This document shows positions 43,477 to 53,150 of a stretch of DNA of 64,000 nt, one piece after another (position 1 is the first letter of the stretch; each line of letters opens with the position of its first letter). The position numbers were made by a program, and so were the translations under genes. Origin of the DNA: Budorcas taxicolor (Eukaryota > Chordata > Mammalia > Artiodactyla > Bovidae); contig NC_068913.1 in assembly GCF_023091745.1 (NCBI RefSeq), positions 33,176,501-33,240,500 of the forward strand, in the 5' to 3' direction. Under the pieces are notes generated by a model that made no database searches, had not been told where the DNA came from, and worked only from the letters and a program-made list of their open reading frames with translations.

Positions 43477-44540
43477 TAACTACTGTAGTCCCCTCAGGCC
43501 CCAGGAATCAGACTTGGGTCACATCGCTGGAGCCTGAGCAGGCTCGCCTCCTTTGGCTGGGTGTTCCTGGGGCTGAGGGAGCTGAGGGCGATGTGCACCC
43601 ATGATCCTCCTCACAGTAGACCTGTCCTGTACACTCTTAGGGAGAAAAGCACAATCTCCAGACCCAGTTTCACTCTCTACAACTAAAACAACCCTAGTGC
43701 ACCCAGAGGATGGGGGACCTTTGGGGCTGGAAGAGCTTCCAAAAGTCATGCAGTTGCATGTCTGCCATTGATGGTGTTTCCACATCCGGCTTCCGGCCTT
43801 AAGAGTCTCCTTACCTCTTGAAGACAGCATTTTCATCAGAACTCAAAAGAGGGGGTGTGCATTGGTCTAGGCATGGGGGTTGCTTGGTGGTGCTGAATGG
43901 TACTGGGTAAGAAGGGATGAGACATAACCCCTTGGGAGTTTTTTCTGGCCTTTCTGCTGATTTACATACCAGAAACAGGACTTTGACCAAGCCTCTGGTC
44001 CAGCCACATTACCGATAGCAGGAATGGGGAAGTGCTGTCACCTTGTGGCCATTCCTCTTAATAACATCTTTCAAACTTGGTCCGATGGGAATTTAGGTAT
44101 AATACTCACAAGGACTAAGCATTGTAGCATTTGTCCTCAAGCAGTGACCTAGGCTTCAAATGGCGCCAGGTTTTACAAATCCAATTTCATCATGTGAAGT
44201 TTTCTCACATTCTTTTTAAAAGAAAAAAGAAATATCACATGGAAGGATCCTGACTGCCTCTCCTTCCCTGAGATGCAAATCAGTGCAACAAGGAGGAATC
44301 ACTTGCAGCTAGTCAGGGCAGGCATCATCAACCAGTCTGCAAGAATGCATGCTGGGGAGATCATGGGGCAAGGGGACCTCTCCTAGCCCACCTCTGTGAT
44401 GGTAGCTGGAAGCAGCCACTGTGGAGGAAATCATGGAGGGTCCTTGAGGCCAGAGGATAGAGGTACCATATCGTCCAGCTACCCCACTCCTGGGTTTATG
44501 CCAGGAAACAGTGATAACCTGAATTGCCAGCTGTACCTCG
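43477..44540 (+). repeat. Array unit 4 (3'-truncated)
   Basis: Starts 'taactactgtagtcccctca' like unit 3, carries the full head, and keeps L1 sequence only to 'ccactcctgggtttatgcc' and a little beyond. Similarity fades at about 44540. The head is the most diverged of the four, but its L1 step at 44462-44500 is closer to ordinary L1 than units 1-3. Confidence 0.78.
44033..44051 (-). promoter_or_regulatory. CTCF-like motif, unit 4
   Basis: TGCTGTCACCTTGTGGCCA agrees at 13 of 19 positions with the CTCF reverse complement. It is conserved although the surrounding head is the most diverged in the array. Confidence 0.4.
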
Positions 44541-44545
44541 ACATT

Positions 44546-44710
44546 ACTAGTTATTAGGTGTTTACTCTGCCAGACTCGTTGCTTAACATTTAATATGCAT
44601 CATGCCACTGAAACCTCCACTAGCTCTGTGAGGGGTTACTGTCAGGACCCCACCGTAAAGAAGTTAATGAGGTCATAGGTAGTAGTTGAACTTGCACTAT
44701 AAATTGACTC
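44546..44710 (-). repeat. MIR SINE relic
   Basis: Antisense MIR: 'ggtgtttactctgccagact', 'ccactagctctgtgaggggt' (44618-44637), 'aatgaggtcataggtagtag' and 'ttgaacttgcactat'. Confidence 0.72.
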
Positions 44711-44774
44711 TTCCTAGCACTATGAAGGTGCAGGATGGTCAATAAATACTTTGGTCAGGAATGATAACAGGGAA

Positions 44775-45210
44775 CGGTTATGATTTGAATTGTGTCTTCC
44801 AAATTCATGTGTGAGTCCTAACCCCAGTAGCTGTGGACCTGACCTTAAATGAAAAAAGGGTCTTTGCAGATAATCATGTTTAAAAGGTCATTAGGATTGG
44901 CCCTAATCCAACAGGGCTGGTGTCCTTGTAAGAATGGGGAATTTGGACAAAGAGAGCCATGCACACAGGAGTGACGCCACGTGAAGATGAAGGTCAAGAT
45001 CAGGGTGATGCACCTACAAGCCGAGACATGCCAGAGACTGCCAGCAAACCGCTAGAAGCTCAGAGGGAGGCGTGAAGCAGGTTCCCTCGAGACCAACCTC
45101 GCCGCCAACTCAGTCTCCAGCTTCTCTCCTCCAGAGCCTTGAGACCAGTGTTTGCTGTTCTAAACCATCCAGTCTGTGGGGCCTTGTGAAGGCAGCCTTG
45201 CAAAAGTGAT
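44775..45210 (+). mobile_element. Solitary MaLR (MLT1-type) LTR
   Basis: 'tgatttgaattgtgtcttcc' (44781-44800), 'agggtctttgcagataatca' (44857-44876), 'aggattggccctaatccaac' (44892-44911), 'tgtccttgtaagaatgggga' and 'ccatccagtctgtggggcct' (45166-45185) give an ERVL-MaLR LTR in order from start to end, about 435 bases. No internal proviral sequence adjoins it, so it is a solo LTR and codes for nothing. Confidence 0.85.
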
Positions 45211-45403
45211 GCAGGCAGTCATTATATGAAGAGTCTGCTTCACTGTAGCCACAGCTGACTGGAAGCATTTGTGAGAACACCAAAAGACTCAAGAGGGCCC
45301 TAATCCCACTTTACCAGTCGTGTGGCTTTAAAGCTCAAAAATGCCAAGCAGCTTACTTACCCAGTTGCCTTGTCTAGAAAAAGGGACCACCAGTCACCTC
45401 CTT
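45211..45403. other. No recognised feature
   Basis: Short spacer between the LTR and the BovB fragment. Confidence 0.4.
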
Positions 45404-46189
45404 GGCCAAAGGATTGGAGTTTCAGCTTCAGCATCAGTCCTTCCAGTGAACACCCAGGACTGATTTCCTTTAGGATGAACTGGCTGGATCTCCTTGCTAC
45501 GCAAGGGACTCTCAAGAATCTCCTCCAAACATCACAGTTCAAAAGCATCAATTCTTCGGCACTCAGCTTTCTTCACAGTCCAACTCTCACATCCATACAT
45601 GACCACAGGAAAAACCATTGCTCTGACTAGATGGACCTTTGTTGGCAAAGTAATGTCTCTGCTTTTTAATATGAGGTCTAGCTTGGACATAGCTTTTCTA
45701 CCAAGGAGCAAGTGTCTTTTAATTTCATGGCTGTAATCACCATCTGCGGTGACTTTGGAGCCCAGAAAAATAAAGTCAGCCACTGTTTCTATTGTTCCCC
45801 GCATCCCCATCTATTTGCCATGAAGTGATAGGACCAGATGCCATGATCTTAATTTTCTGAATGTTGAGTTTTAAGCCAACTTTCTCACTCTCCTCTTTCA
45901 CTTTCATCAAGAGGCTCTTTAGTTCTTTACTTTCTGCCATAAGGGTGGTGTCATCTGCATATCTGAGGTTATTGATATTTCTCCCAGCAATCTTGATTCC
46001 AGCTTGTGCTTCATCCAGCCTGCATTTCGCATGATGTACTCTGCATATAGGTTAAATAAGCGGGGTGACAATATACAGCCTTGACATACTCCTTTCCCAA
46101 TTTGGAACCAGTCTGTTTTTCCATGTCCAGATCTAACTGTTGCTTCTTGACTTACATACAGATTTCTCAGGAGGCAAGTGAGGTGATCT
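45404..46189 (-). mobile_element. BovB fragment lacking its 3' tail
   Basis: Antisense BovB starting abruptly at 'ggccaaaggattggag' and running up to the 'ggaggcaagtgaggtgatct' segment. The last ~275 bases of the element, including the tail, are missing. That cannot be explained by ordinary 5' truncation, so a later deletion or rearrangement removed the end. The YADD region lies near 45955-45966 on the minus strand. Confidence 0.9.
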
Positions 46190-46690
46190 GATGAATATAA
46201 TTTATAGGCGGAATCTTAAAAAACTAAATTCATAGAAACAGAGATCAGATTTGTGGTTAGCAGAGGGGAAATTGAGTGAAGGGGGTCAAAAGATACACAC
46301 TTTCAGTTATAAAATAAATAAGTTCTAGAAGGCAATGGCATCTTGCCTGTACTCTTGCCTGGAAAATCCCATGGACAGAGGAGCCTGGAAGGCTGCAGTC
46401 CATGGGGTCGCTGAGGGTCGGACACGACTGAGCAACTTCACTTTCAGTTTTCACTTTCATGCACTGGAGAAGGAAATGGCAACCCACTCCAGTGTTCTTG
46501 CCTGGAGAATCCCAGGGACAGTGGAGCCTGGTGGGCTGCCGCCTATGGGGTGGCACAGAGTCGGACACGACTGAAGTGGCTTAGCAAGCAAGCAAGGGAT
46601 CTAATATAGAGCATGGTGACTCTGGTTCACAGTATTGTGTTAAATACTTTAAACTTGCTAAAAGATTCAATCTTAAAAGTCTCTAACATA
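46190..46690 (+). mobile_element. L1 3' UTR, split by a BOV-A2 SINE
   Basis: Left part 46190-46325 ('aactaaattcatagaaacag', 'ggttagcagaggggaaattg') and right part 46596-46690 ('atagagcatggtgactctgg', 'cttaaaagtctctaacataa') join across the SINE into the standard order of an L1 3' UTR. Confidence 0.8.
46326..46595 (+). mobile_element. BOV-A2 dimeric SINE
   Basis: Two BovA monomers linked by 'cttcactttcagttttcact'. The tail is 'agcaagcaagcaag' rather than CAG units. Confidence 0.92.
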
Positions 46691-46747
46691 AAGCCCAACT
46701 ATTATCTGTGTTGTTGAGGTTATTTGCCTCCACCACAACTCTATAAT

Positions 46748-46955
46748 GGGGTTTTTCTGGTGGTTCAGGTGGTAAAGAATCCACCTGCACTGCCAGAGAC
46801 CTGGGTTCGATCCCTGGGTTGGGAAGATCCCCTGGAGAAAGGAATGGCAACCCTCTCCGGTATTCTTGCCTAGAGAATTCCATAGAGAGAGGAGTCTGGC
46901 AGACTACAGACCAGGGGTCACAAAGAGTCAGGTATGACTGGGAGGCTCACACGCT
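46748..46955 (+). mobile_element. Bov-tA SINE
   Basis: Sense: 'gggtttttctggtggttcag' head, 'gggttcgatccctgggttgg' (46803-46822) intact box-B-like segment, body to 'gactgggaggctcacacg'. Confidence 0.92.
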
Positions 46956-47274
46956 AATGGAGACACTGCGTGACGGTGAGCTGCTTGCTCTGCACCTCCT
47001 CCCAAACCTGTGTTCAGTAACAAGACATTCACAACCTGAAGTGAGCAGCGGTGAGAAGACTTACAACCTGAAAGTGGCACACGCTGTGAGTCAGGGTATT
47101 TCTCGCCAGATTGCTGCTTCTTAATCAGTTACCGGCATACCCCTCACTTGATAAGGTTGAATTTATTTTTGTGGGTGTACTGGTCTGAGGTTCAGGATGT
47201 AATATGTTTGCTCTGGAACTTGGGAGTGACATTAAGTTGAAACTTGGATTCAGCAGTAGCTGTACTCATTTGCT
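46956..47274. other. No recognised feature
   Basis: Unique-looking sequence between SINE and old repeat. Confidence 0.45.
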
Positions 47275-47396
47275 TTCACTGATGTGGCAAATTGCCACAC
47301 ACTTAGTGGTTTAATATCAACAATACAAAGAATTATCTGGAACTCATTAAGCTGGGAAGGTCAAAAGCTCAAAATGGGTCTCCCTAGGCTAAACCA

Positions 47397-47678
47397 CGGA
47401 GAAGGCAATGGCACCCCACTCCAGTACTCTTGCCTGGAAAATCCCATGGATGGAGGAGCCTGGTGAGCTGCTGTCTATGGGGTCGCAGAGAGTCGGACAC
47501 GACTGAGCGACTTCACTTTCACATTTCATTTTCATGCATTGGAGAAGGAAATGGCAACCCACTCCAGTGTTCTTGCCTGGAGAATCCCAGGGACGGGGGA
47601 GCCTGGTGGGCTGCCGTCTATGGGGTCGCACAGAGTCGGACACGATTGAAGTGACTTAGCAGCAGCAGCAGCAGCAGC
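47397..47678 (+). mobile_element. BOV-A2 dimeric SINE with CAG tract
   Basis: Two monomers linked by 'cttcactttcacatttcatt', ending in about seven AGC units (47660-47680). Exact 11-base target duplication aggctaaacca at 47386-47396 and 47679-47689. Confidence 0.95.
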
Positions 47679-47858
47679 AGGCTAAACCAAGGTGTTGGCA
47701 GGACTGTGTTCCTTTCAGGAAGCTCTAGGGAGATGCATTTCTTGGCTTCAGTTCCCTTCTCCATCTTCCAAGCCAGCATTGGCAGAGTGAATCCTCATTG
47801 CAATGCTGTCTTTCACGTACTGACTCTCCGGCTTTCCTTTCTCCATTTAATGATCCAT

Positions 47859-48460
47859 TTTTTGGGCTCCAAAATCACTGCAGATGGCGACTGCAGCCAT
47901 GAAATTAAAAGACGCTTACTCCTTGGAAGAAAAGTTATGACCAACCTAGATAGTATATTCAAAAGCAGAGACATTACTTTGCCGACTAAGATCCATCTAG
48001 TCAAGACTATGGTTTTTCCAGTGGTCATGTATGGATGTGAGAGTTGGACTGTGAAGAAGGCTGAGCGCCAAAGAATTGATGCTTTTGAACTGTGGTGTTG
48101 GAGAAGACACTTGAGAGTCCCTTGGACTGCAAGGAGATCCAACTAGTCCATTCTGAAGGAGATCAGCCCTGGGATTTCTTTGGAAGGAATGATGCTGAAG
48201 ATGAAGCTCCAGTACTTTGGCCACCTCATGTGAAGAGTTGACTCACTGGAAAAGACTCTGATGCTGGGAGGGATTGGGGGCAGGAGGAGAAGGGGACGAC
48301 CGAGGATGAGATGGCTGGATGGCATCACTGACTCGATGGACGTGAGTCTGAGTGAACTCTGGGAGATGGTGATGGACAGGGAGGCCTGGCGTGCTGCGAT
48401 TCATGGGGTCGCAAAGAGTCAGACACGACTGAGCGACTGAACTGAACTGAACTGAACTGA
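47859..48460 (+). mobile_element. BovB LINE 3' fragment
   Basis: 5'-truncated, starting at 'tttgggctccaaaatcactg' in the RT and ending 'actgaactgaactga'. A candidate 7-base target duplication is atgatcc (47850-47856 and 48460-48466). The frame is open from 47706 to a TAG after 'aggagatccaac' (48144-48146), with a second CGA-to-TGA change near 48230. Confidence 0.92.
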
Positions 48461-48466
48461 TGATCC

Positions 48467-48668
48467 CCAGTGGCTCAGCTGGTAAAGAATCTGTCTGCAA
48501 TGCAGGAGACTCAGGTCTTGATCCCTGGGTCAGGAAGAAGCCCTGGAGAAGGGCATGGCAACCCACTCCAGCCCTCTTGCCTGGAGAATCCCATGGAGAA
48601 GAGCCTGGTGGACTACAGTCCATGGGGTCACAAAGAGTAGGATATGACTGAAGCAGCTGAGCACACAC
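48467..48668 (+). mobile_element. Bov-tA SINE at the BovB tail
   Basis: Sense SINE beginning 'ccagtggctcagctggtaaa' directly after the BovB tail and its putative target duplication, ending in 'agctgagcacacacatgca'. Confidence 0.9.
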
Positions 48669-49206
48669 ATGCACGTACGCAGGCACGTGATTACACTGGG
48701 ACTACTGTCATGACCCAGGCCCTCTCCTTATCTTAAGGTCAGCTGATAAGCCCCTTAATCCCATCTGCTACTCTGCTTCTTTCCACAGTAGCCTGCAGTC
48801 AGAGGGAATCATCAGAACCTTCCTGCAAAGCCTTAGGGAGATGGGAACATCAGAAGGAATTCACAGGCAGACCTCATTTTATTGCACTTTGAATACAGTG
48901 CCCTTTTTTTTTTTTTTAAACAAATTGAAGGTTTGTGGCAACTCTGAATCAAGCAAGTCTATCAGCACCATTTTTCCAACAGCATTTGCTCACTTTGTCT
49001 CTCTGTGTCACATTTGGTAATTTTCCCGCTATTTCACAATATTTTCATTATTATTGTACTTGCTATGGTGATCTGTGGTTAGTGACCTTTGATGTTACTA
49101 TCACAAAAAGATTATGACTTGCTAAAGTTCAGATTTTTTTTAGCAATGAAGCATTTTAAAATTAAGGTACATTTATTGCATTTTAGACATATGCTATTAC
49201 ACACTT

Positions 49207-49329
49207 CTGGAGAAGGAAATGGCAGCCCACTCCAGTATTCTTGCCTGGAAAATACCATGGATCGCGGAGCCTGGTAGGCTACCGTCCATGGGGTCGCAAA
49301 GAGTCGGACACGACTGAGCGACTTCACTT
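49207..49329 (+). mobile_element. BovA SINE in the Tigger1 MITE
   Basis: Sense monomer 'ctggagaaggaaatggcagc' to 'gagcgacttcactt'. Exact 12-base target duplication tattacacactt at 49195-49206 and 49330-49341. Confidence 0.95.
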
Positions 49330-49363
49330 TATTACACACTTAATAGACATATAGTATAAAGGT

Positions 49364-49592
49364 GGGCTTCTCAGGTGGCACTGGTGGCAAAGAACCTGCA
49401 AATGCAGGAGGCATAAGAGGCAGGAGTTCAACCCCTAGGTTGGGAAGATCCCCTGGAGGAGGGCATGGCAACCCACTCCAGTGTTCCTGCCTGGAGAATC
49501 CTATAGACAGAGTTGCTTGGTGGGCTACAAGTTCATAGGTCACAAAGAGTCGGACAGGACTGAAGCAACTTAGCACACACACACATGCATGC
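49364..49592 (+). mobile_element. Bov-tA SINE in the Tigger1 MITE
   Basis: Sense, with tRNA head 'gggcttctcaggtggcactg' and a CA-rich tail. Exact 13-base target duplication atagtataaaggt at 49351-49363 and 49593-49605. Confidence 0.95.
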
Positions 49593-49670
49593 ATAGTATA
49601 AAGGTAACCTTTATATGCTCTGGGAAATGTGGCAGTGAACTGATCCTGCAATACCTCCAAGGTCTACCTG

Positions 49671-50919
49671 GACTATGTATGCGTGACCTGCTCAAATCCT
49701 CCACCCCTACTTCAACCACACACACAGGCACACAGTCGTACCCCACTGGTGGATCTTGGAGCAATCTACACACACAGAAACACTGCAGGGTGTGTGGGGA
49801 GGGGCAACTGCACAGAGCTCTTGGACAAGGTCCGTGTGGTTGTCCTCTGCAGGCAGGGGATGACCTGAGGGGGCTGCATGGAACTGGAGACCCTGAGCTC
49901 AAGGAGAAGAACGCTATCAGCACCACTGGTCCAGTAGACAAGGTGGGTGGGGTTACCACAATAAACCAGCCACAAGAGCAGAACGGTGCCACAGGGATTT
50001 GTGGCTATGGCTAATTGATTTTGGTCCTGTTAGAAATGAAATCAGTAGGCAGTCTACTAAGATGCTGTTTAAGATACACAGGAAGAAAAAAAATGTGGAG
50101 GCACAAACCCACCTCAAATTACCCCAGGAAAAGACCTGACTTCTTTCCCATTTCTAGACCTGGAGCCCTCGGACCAATGTTCAAGCACAGAGTATAATTC
50201 TGCCATAGGATACTCTAAGAATTTCTTCCAAAGCTTTCCCAGAACAAACTGCGGCCATTTACCCTTGTATCTGGGAAAGGAGAAAGGGAAATATACAAAC
50301 TTCTCAGGAGTTATTAGATATTGCCTCTGAAATGACATGAATCCCCAGAGACCTGAACTATCATCATGGACCACCCACCACTCAGAATGGGAGCTCACGG
50401 AGATCAGATGGCAGACTGTGTGTCCTGGCTAAAGTCCCTCTCACAGTAGGTCCAACATGGGCACTCCCTGTGGTTATTTCCTCAATCCTAGGATATATAA
50501 AAGGAAAAATATAAGCCTGGCCACTGGCTGAACACTCACACTGGCTCCCTGGCCTAGGGAGTAGAGGCCATTATGGCTGGAAGGGCCGGATAGAGTCTGC
50601 TGGAATCCCCGGGAACTGTCAAGTTCAGTGCTGAGATCAATGACTTAAAGATACAGACGTGGTGATTTCTACTGCACCCTCATCTTGCTTGGCTGGTATA
50701 AATTCTCGATGGTTCATAGAGAGTGACTGTATTTTCACCAGTAAGATACTTTTGGATTTTTAAAATGAATTCTTTGTTTCTTTGGGGAAAAAATAAGTTT
50801 TTCAAAGGAGATTTAACATCCAGAATCCATTATGAAAAAGGTGGATCAATTTCAATGAAAAGGTTAAAACTCTCTGTATGAAAGAATTAGGTGAAAAGAT
50901 AAAATAGCTTTAAACACGT
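49671..50919. other. No recognised feature
   Basis: Overlapping chance frames of about 140 codons on both strands at 49570-50014 include SINE and CA-repeat sequence. None has a domain. Confidence 0.45.
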
Positions 50920-51400
50920 ATTTGCCACACAGATAACAAAAGACTACTTAACATATAAAGAACACTTGCAGATTTCTAAGGAAACCTGTAATCCAGTAGA
51001 AAATTGGGAAAGAAGCACAAATAAGAAAAGAAATTCCAATGGCTCATAATTAAATAGATGGAATTATAACAGTGAAAAACCACTCTTCTTTGCCTGTGCA
51101 TCAGCAAAGTATTTTAAAATTAAAAAAAACTAAAATATAAACTGTTAGCAAGGATATGGAAAATAAATATTTTAATATATTATGTAAATTGCAAAAACCT
51201 TTTAAAATGATAATTTGGCAAGACTCCATTAAATTAAAATGCACATCATCTTTGACACCACAGATCTTCTTCAAAGAATCTATTCTTCACAATAATTATG
51301 GATGTGTAGCAAGATGCCACTGAAGCAATGACTGTCTGGACCAAAGCCGGGAGCTATCTAAATGACCATTATTTAGAGGGCTGAGTAAAACTGAAACCCT
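50920..51400 (+). mobile_element. Old L1M ORF2-end relic
   Basis: 'acaaaagactacttaacata', 'gaaattccaatggctcataa' (51030-51049), 'gaaaaaccactcttctttgc' (51075-51094), 'gcaaggatatggaaaataaa' and 'tttggcaagactccattaaa' follow the decayed L1 ORF2 terminus. Possibly continues at 51730-51825 beyond the CHR-2 insertion. Confidence 0.65.
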
Positions 51401-51402
51401 GA

Positions 51403-51726
51403 GAGCTTCCCTAGTGACTCAGTGGGATAACCTGCCTGCCAACGCAGGAGACACGGCTTCAATCCCTAACCTAGGAAGATCCCACGTGCCACAGAGAGAG
51501 TAAACCCTTGCACCACAACTACTGACCTGTGCTGCAGAGCCTGGGAGCTGCAACTACTGAGCCCGGGTCCATGCTCTGCAACAAGAAAAGCTGCCAGAAT
51601 GAGAGGCCCACGCACCGCAGCTGGAAACTAATCCCTGTTCGCTGCAACTAGAGAAAAAGCCTGAGCAGCAATGCAGACCAGCAGAGCCAAAAAAGAAAAT
51701 AAATAAAATTATTTTTTAAAAATAAA
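51403..51726 (+). mobile_element. CHR-2-type tRNA-derived SINE
   Basis: Sense: 'gagcttccctagtgactcag' head, 'cttcaatccctaacctagga' box-B-like segment, repeated 'accacaactactgacc' type body units, then 'aaaaagaaaataaataaaat' tail. About 320 bases, near full length. Confidence 0.93.
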
Positions 51727-51825
51727 GAAAGCCTGAATACTGTGTGGTCTGGAAAAAAAAATGTAGTTTGAAACTGTGAACCACAAATTTCCATGATATT
51801 ATGAAAACTTTGAATGAAAGTGTTA

Positions 51826-52180
51826 ATATTTTTTAATTTTAACTGAAAAATAATTGGATTATAATATTGTGTTGGTTTCTGCCATACATCAACATGAATC
51901 AGCCATAAGTACATATGTTCCCTTCCTCTTGAACCTCCATCCTATCCCATACCCCACCCCACCCCTCTAGGTTGTCACAGAGCCCTGGTTTGAGCTCCCT
52001 GAGTCATACAGCAAAGTCCTACCGGCTATCGACTTTACATATGGCAGTGTATCCATTTCCGTGTTACTCTCTCCCTCTGTCCCCCCGCCCTCTTCCCCCA
52101 CCTCCCCGCCCCCAGGTCCACGATTCCGTTTTATGTGTGTGCATGTCTGTTGTTTCCCTGCACATAGGCTCATCAGTACC
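51826..52180 (-). mobile_element. Ruminant L1 3' end, antisense
   Basis: 'ttggtttctgccatacatca' (51872-51891), 'catgaatcagccataagtac' (51893-51912) and the C-rich stretches at 51940-51965 and 52079-52115 are the reverse complement of a bovine L1 3' UTR. The G-rich strand is therefore the L1 sense strand. Confidence 0.85.
51946..51965 (-). other. G-quadruplex motif in the L1 3' UTR
   Basis: Four C-runs (3, 4, 4, 4) separated by ATA, A and A give a quadruplex pattern on the minus strand, which is the L1 sense strand. G-rich 3' UTR tracts are a known L1 trait. Confidence 0.65.
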
Positions 52181-52796
52181 AGGGAAGATGTTAATATGTT
52201 TTTGATAAGTGAAACACCCGCTTAGCTGTGATCTTTTTCTAAAAAAGGCAAAAGTTAGAGAGTATCTTCCAACTGATTACTGTAACATTAAAATAAGTCC
52301 TGTACAGATGAAGCTGAGTTCCTGTCCAAGCCAGTTTACTAAAAAGAGCAAAAAGCTTTCCAAATATTTAGAGGCTTGTTTTCATAATTATTTAACAAGA
52401 CCGTTGACCCGTAATCTGAAAACCACACATTTGTTATTGGAAACTGCACATAAATGCTTATTTTAGAGGATTGTGTTTAGAGGATTATTGTTAAGTTTGC
52501 ATAACAGATTTGACTGCTTATCAACTCCAGACACTTAACCATTTAATATGACCTCATGGGTCTTAGAATAATAAACACACCCATGTGAAAACTGTGAAGT
52601 TTCTCTTGGTATTAAGAACGTAGCTTCATTTGGGCTTTGTCCTTTCATTGGTTTATGAAAGTAAAGCAAAGTTTGAATGGTGTTAGTATCAGATTCATTA
52701 TTTAAAACACAATTCAAAACAGTTTATCTTTTAAAATTAGTTAAATAAATAAATTATGGGATACCAAAACAATGAACCAAGGAATGGAGCAAAACT
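52181..52796. other. No recognised feature
   Basis: AT-rich, with an 85-codon plus-strand frame (52209-52466) that has a Lys-rich, protein-like look but no recognised domain or splice signals. Confidence 0.4.
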
Positions 52797-52953
52797 GTAG
52801 TGGTTCTCAAATCTGAGTGTAGAGGCTTTGATAAACACTAACCAATAAGCCCCAGATGGAGTTTCTTATTTACTTGGTGTGGAATGATGCCTAAAGTTCC
52901 CTAAGGATGCTGGTACAGTTGGCTGGGGACTACACTCAGAGAACCACTGCTTC
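52797..52953 (+). repeat. MER5-type MITE
   Basis: Complementary ends 'tagtggttctcaaatctgag' (52799-52818) and 'actcagagaaccactgctt' (52935-52953) around a decayed body. Confidence 0.8.
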
Positions 52954-53086
52954 AAAGTCATGAAGTAGCTCTCTATACGCTTGTGTAGAAAGAGTGCCCA
53001 AGACAGTAGATTAAAAGAACAACAAAAGACTGAAAGAGATGTCTTCTTTGCTTATGTGGACAAATGGACCTGTCTATGCCTGGGAA

Positions 53087-53150
53087 GGAGAAGGAAATGG
53101 CAACCCACTTCAGTATTCTATCCTGGGAAATCCCATGGACAAAGTAGCAG
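53087..53150 (+). mobile_element. BovA SINE 5' fragment
   Basis: Only the first ~64 bases of a BovA monomer ('ggagaaggaaatggcaaccc' onward) before the sequence turns into TG repeat. Confidence 0.8.

Larger units (their letters stand above)
38411..44540 (+). repeat. Array of four L1-tail composite units
   Basis: Four direct, diverged units each consist of a private head of about 0.8-0.9 kb followed by the end of L1 ORF2, the L1 3' UTR and an A-rich tail. Boundaries, set where tail passes into the next head (gactactgcagtcc-type start): unit 1 38411-39974 (first ~215 bases absent), unit 2 39975-42262, unit 3 42263-43476 (about 0.43 kb missing inside the L1 part), unit 4 43477-44540 (stops inside the L1 part). 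After removing younger insertions, units 1 and 2 agree on about 1.65 kb. Units differ from one another heavily by eye, so the array is old. I do not recognise the head as a named repeat. Confidence 0.85.
47275..48840 (+). repeat. Old interspersed repeat split by three insertions
   Basis: Pieces at 47275-47396, 47690-47858 and about 48690-48840 read in order as one widespread ancient mammalian repeat: 'ggcaaattgccacacactta', 'ccaaggtgttggcaggactg' (47687-47706), then 'aaggtcagctgataagcccc'. They are separated by a BOV-A2, a BovB and a Bov-tA. Family name not recalled securely. Confidence 0.55.
48864..49670 (+). mobile_element. Tigger1-derived MITE carrying two SINEs
   Basis: Terminal repeats 'caggcagacctcattttatt' (48864-48883) and 'ctccaaggtctacctg' (49655-49670) enclose about 430 bases once the SINEs are removed. 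The left part (48920-49130) matches the transposase-start end of Tigger1 and the right part its other end; the transposase middle is absent. Orientation is opposite to the large Tigger1 at 15274. Confidence 0.87.

Noticed and set aside
38411..44540. Array as a CRISPR locus or simple satellite
   Set aside because: Units are kilobase-long and contain L1 sequence. There are no short repeats with spacers, and the genome is mammalian.
44775..45210. Remnant of a provirus
   Set aside because: Only LTR sequence is present. The flanks are MIR-like and BovB, so it is a solo LTR.
49589..50014. 141-codon plus-strand frame with a Cys/Gly-rich start
   Set aside because: It begins in Tigger1 MITE sequence and runs through a CA-rich stretch. 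An equal frame lies on the other strand.
29896..51726. tRNA genes at the SINE heads
   Set aside because: Heads at CHR-2 and Bov-tA SINEs resemble tRNA only in the promoter boxes and are attached to SINE bodies. No stand-alone tRNA fold was seen.
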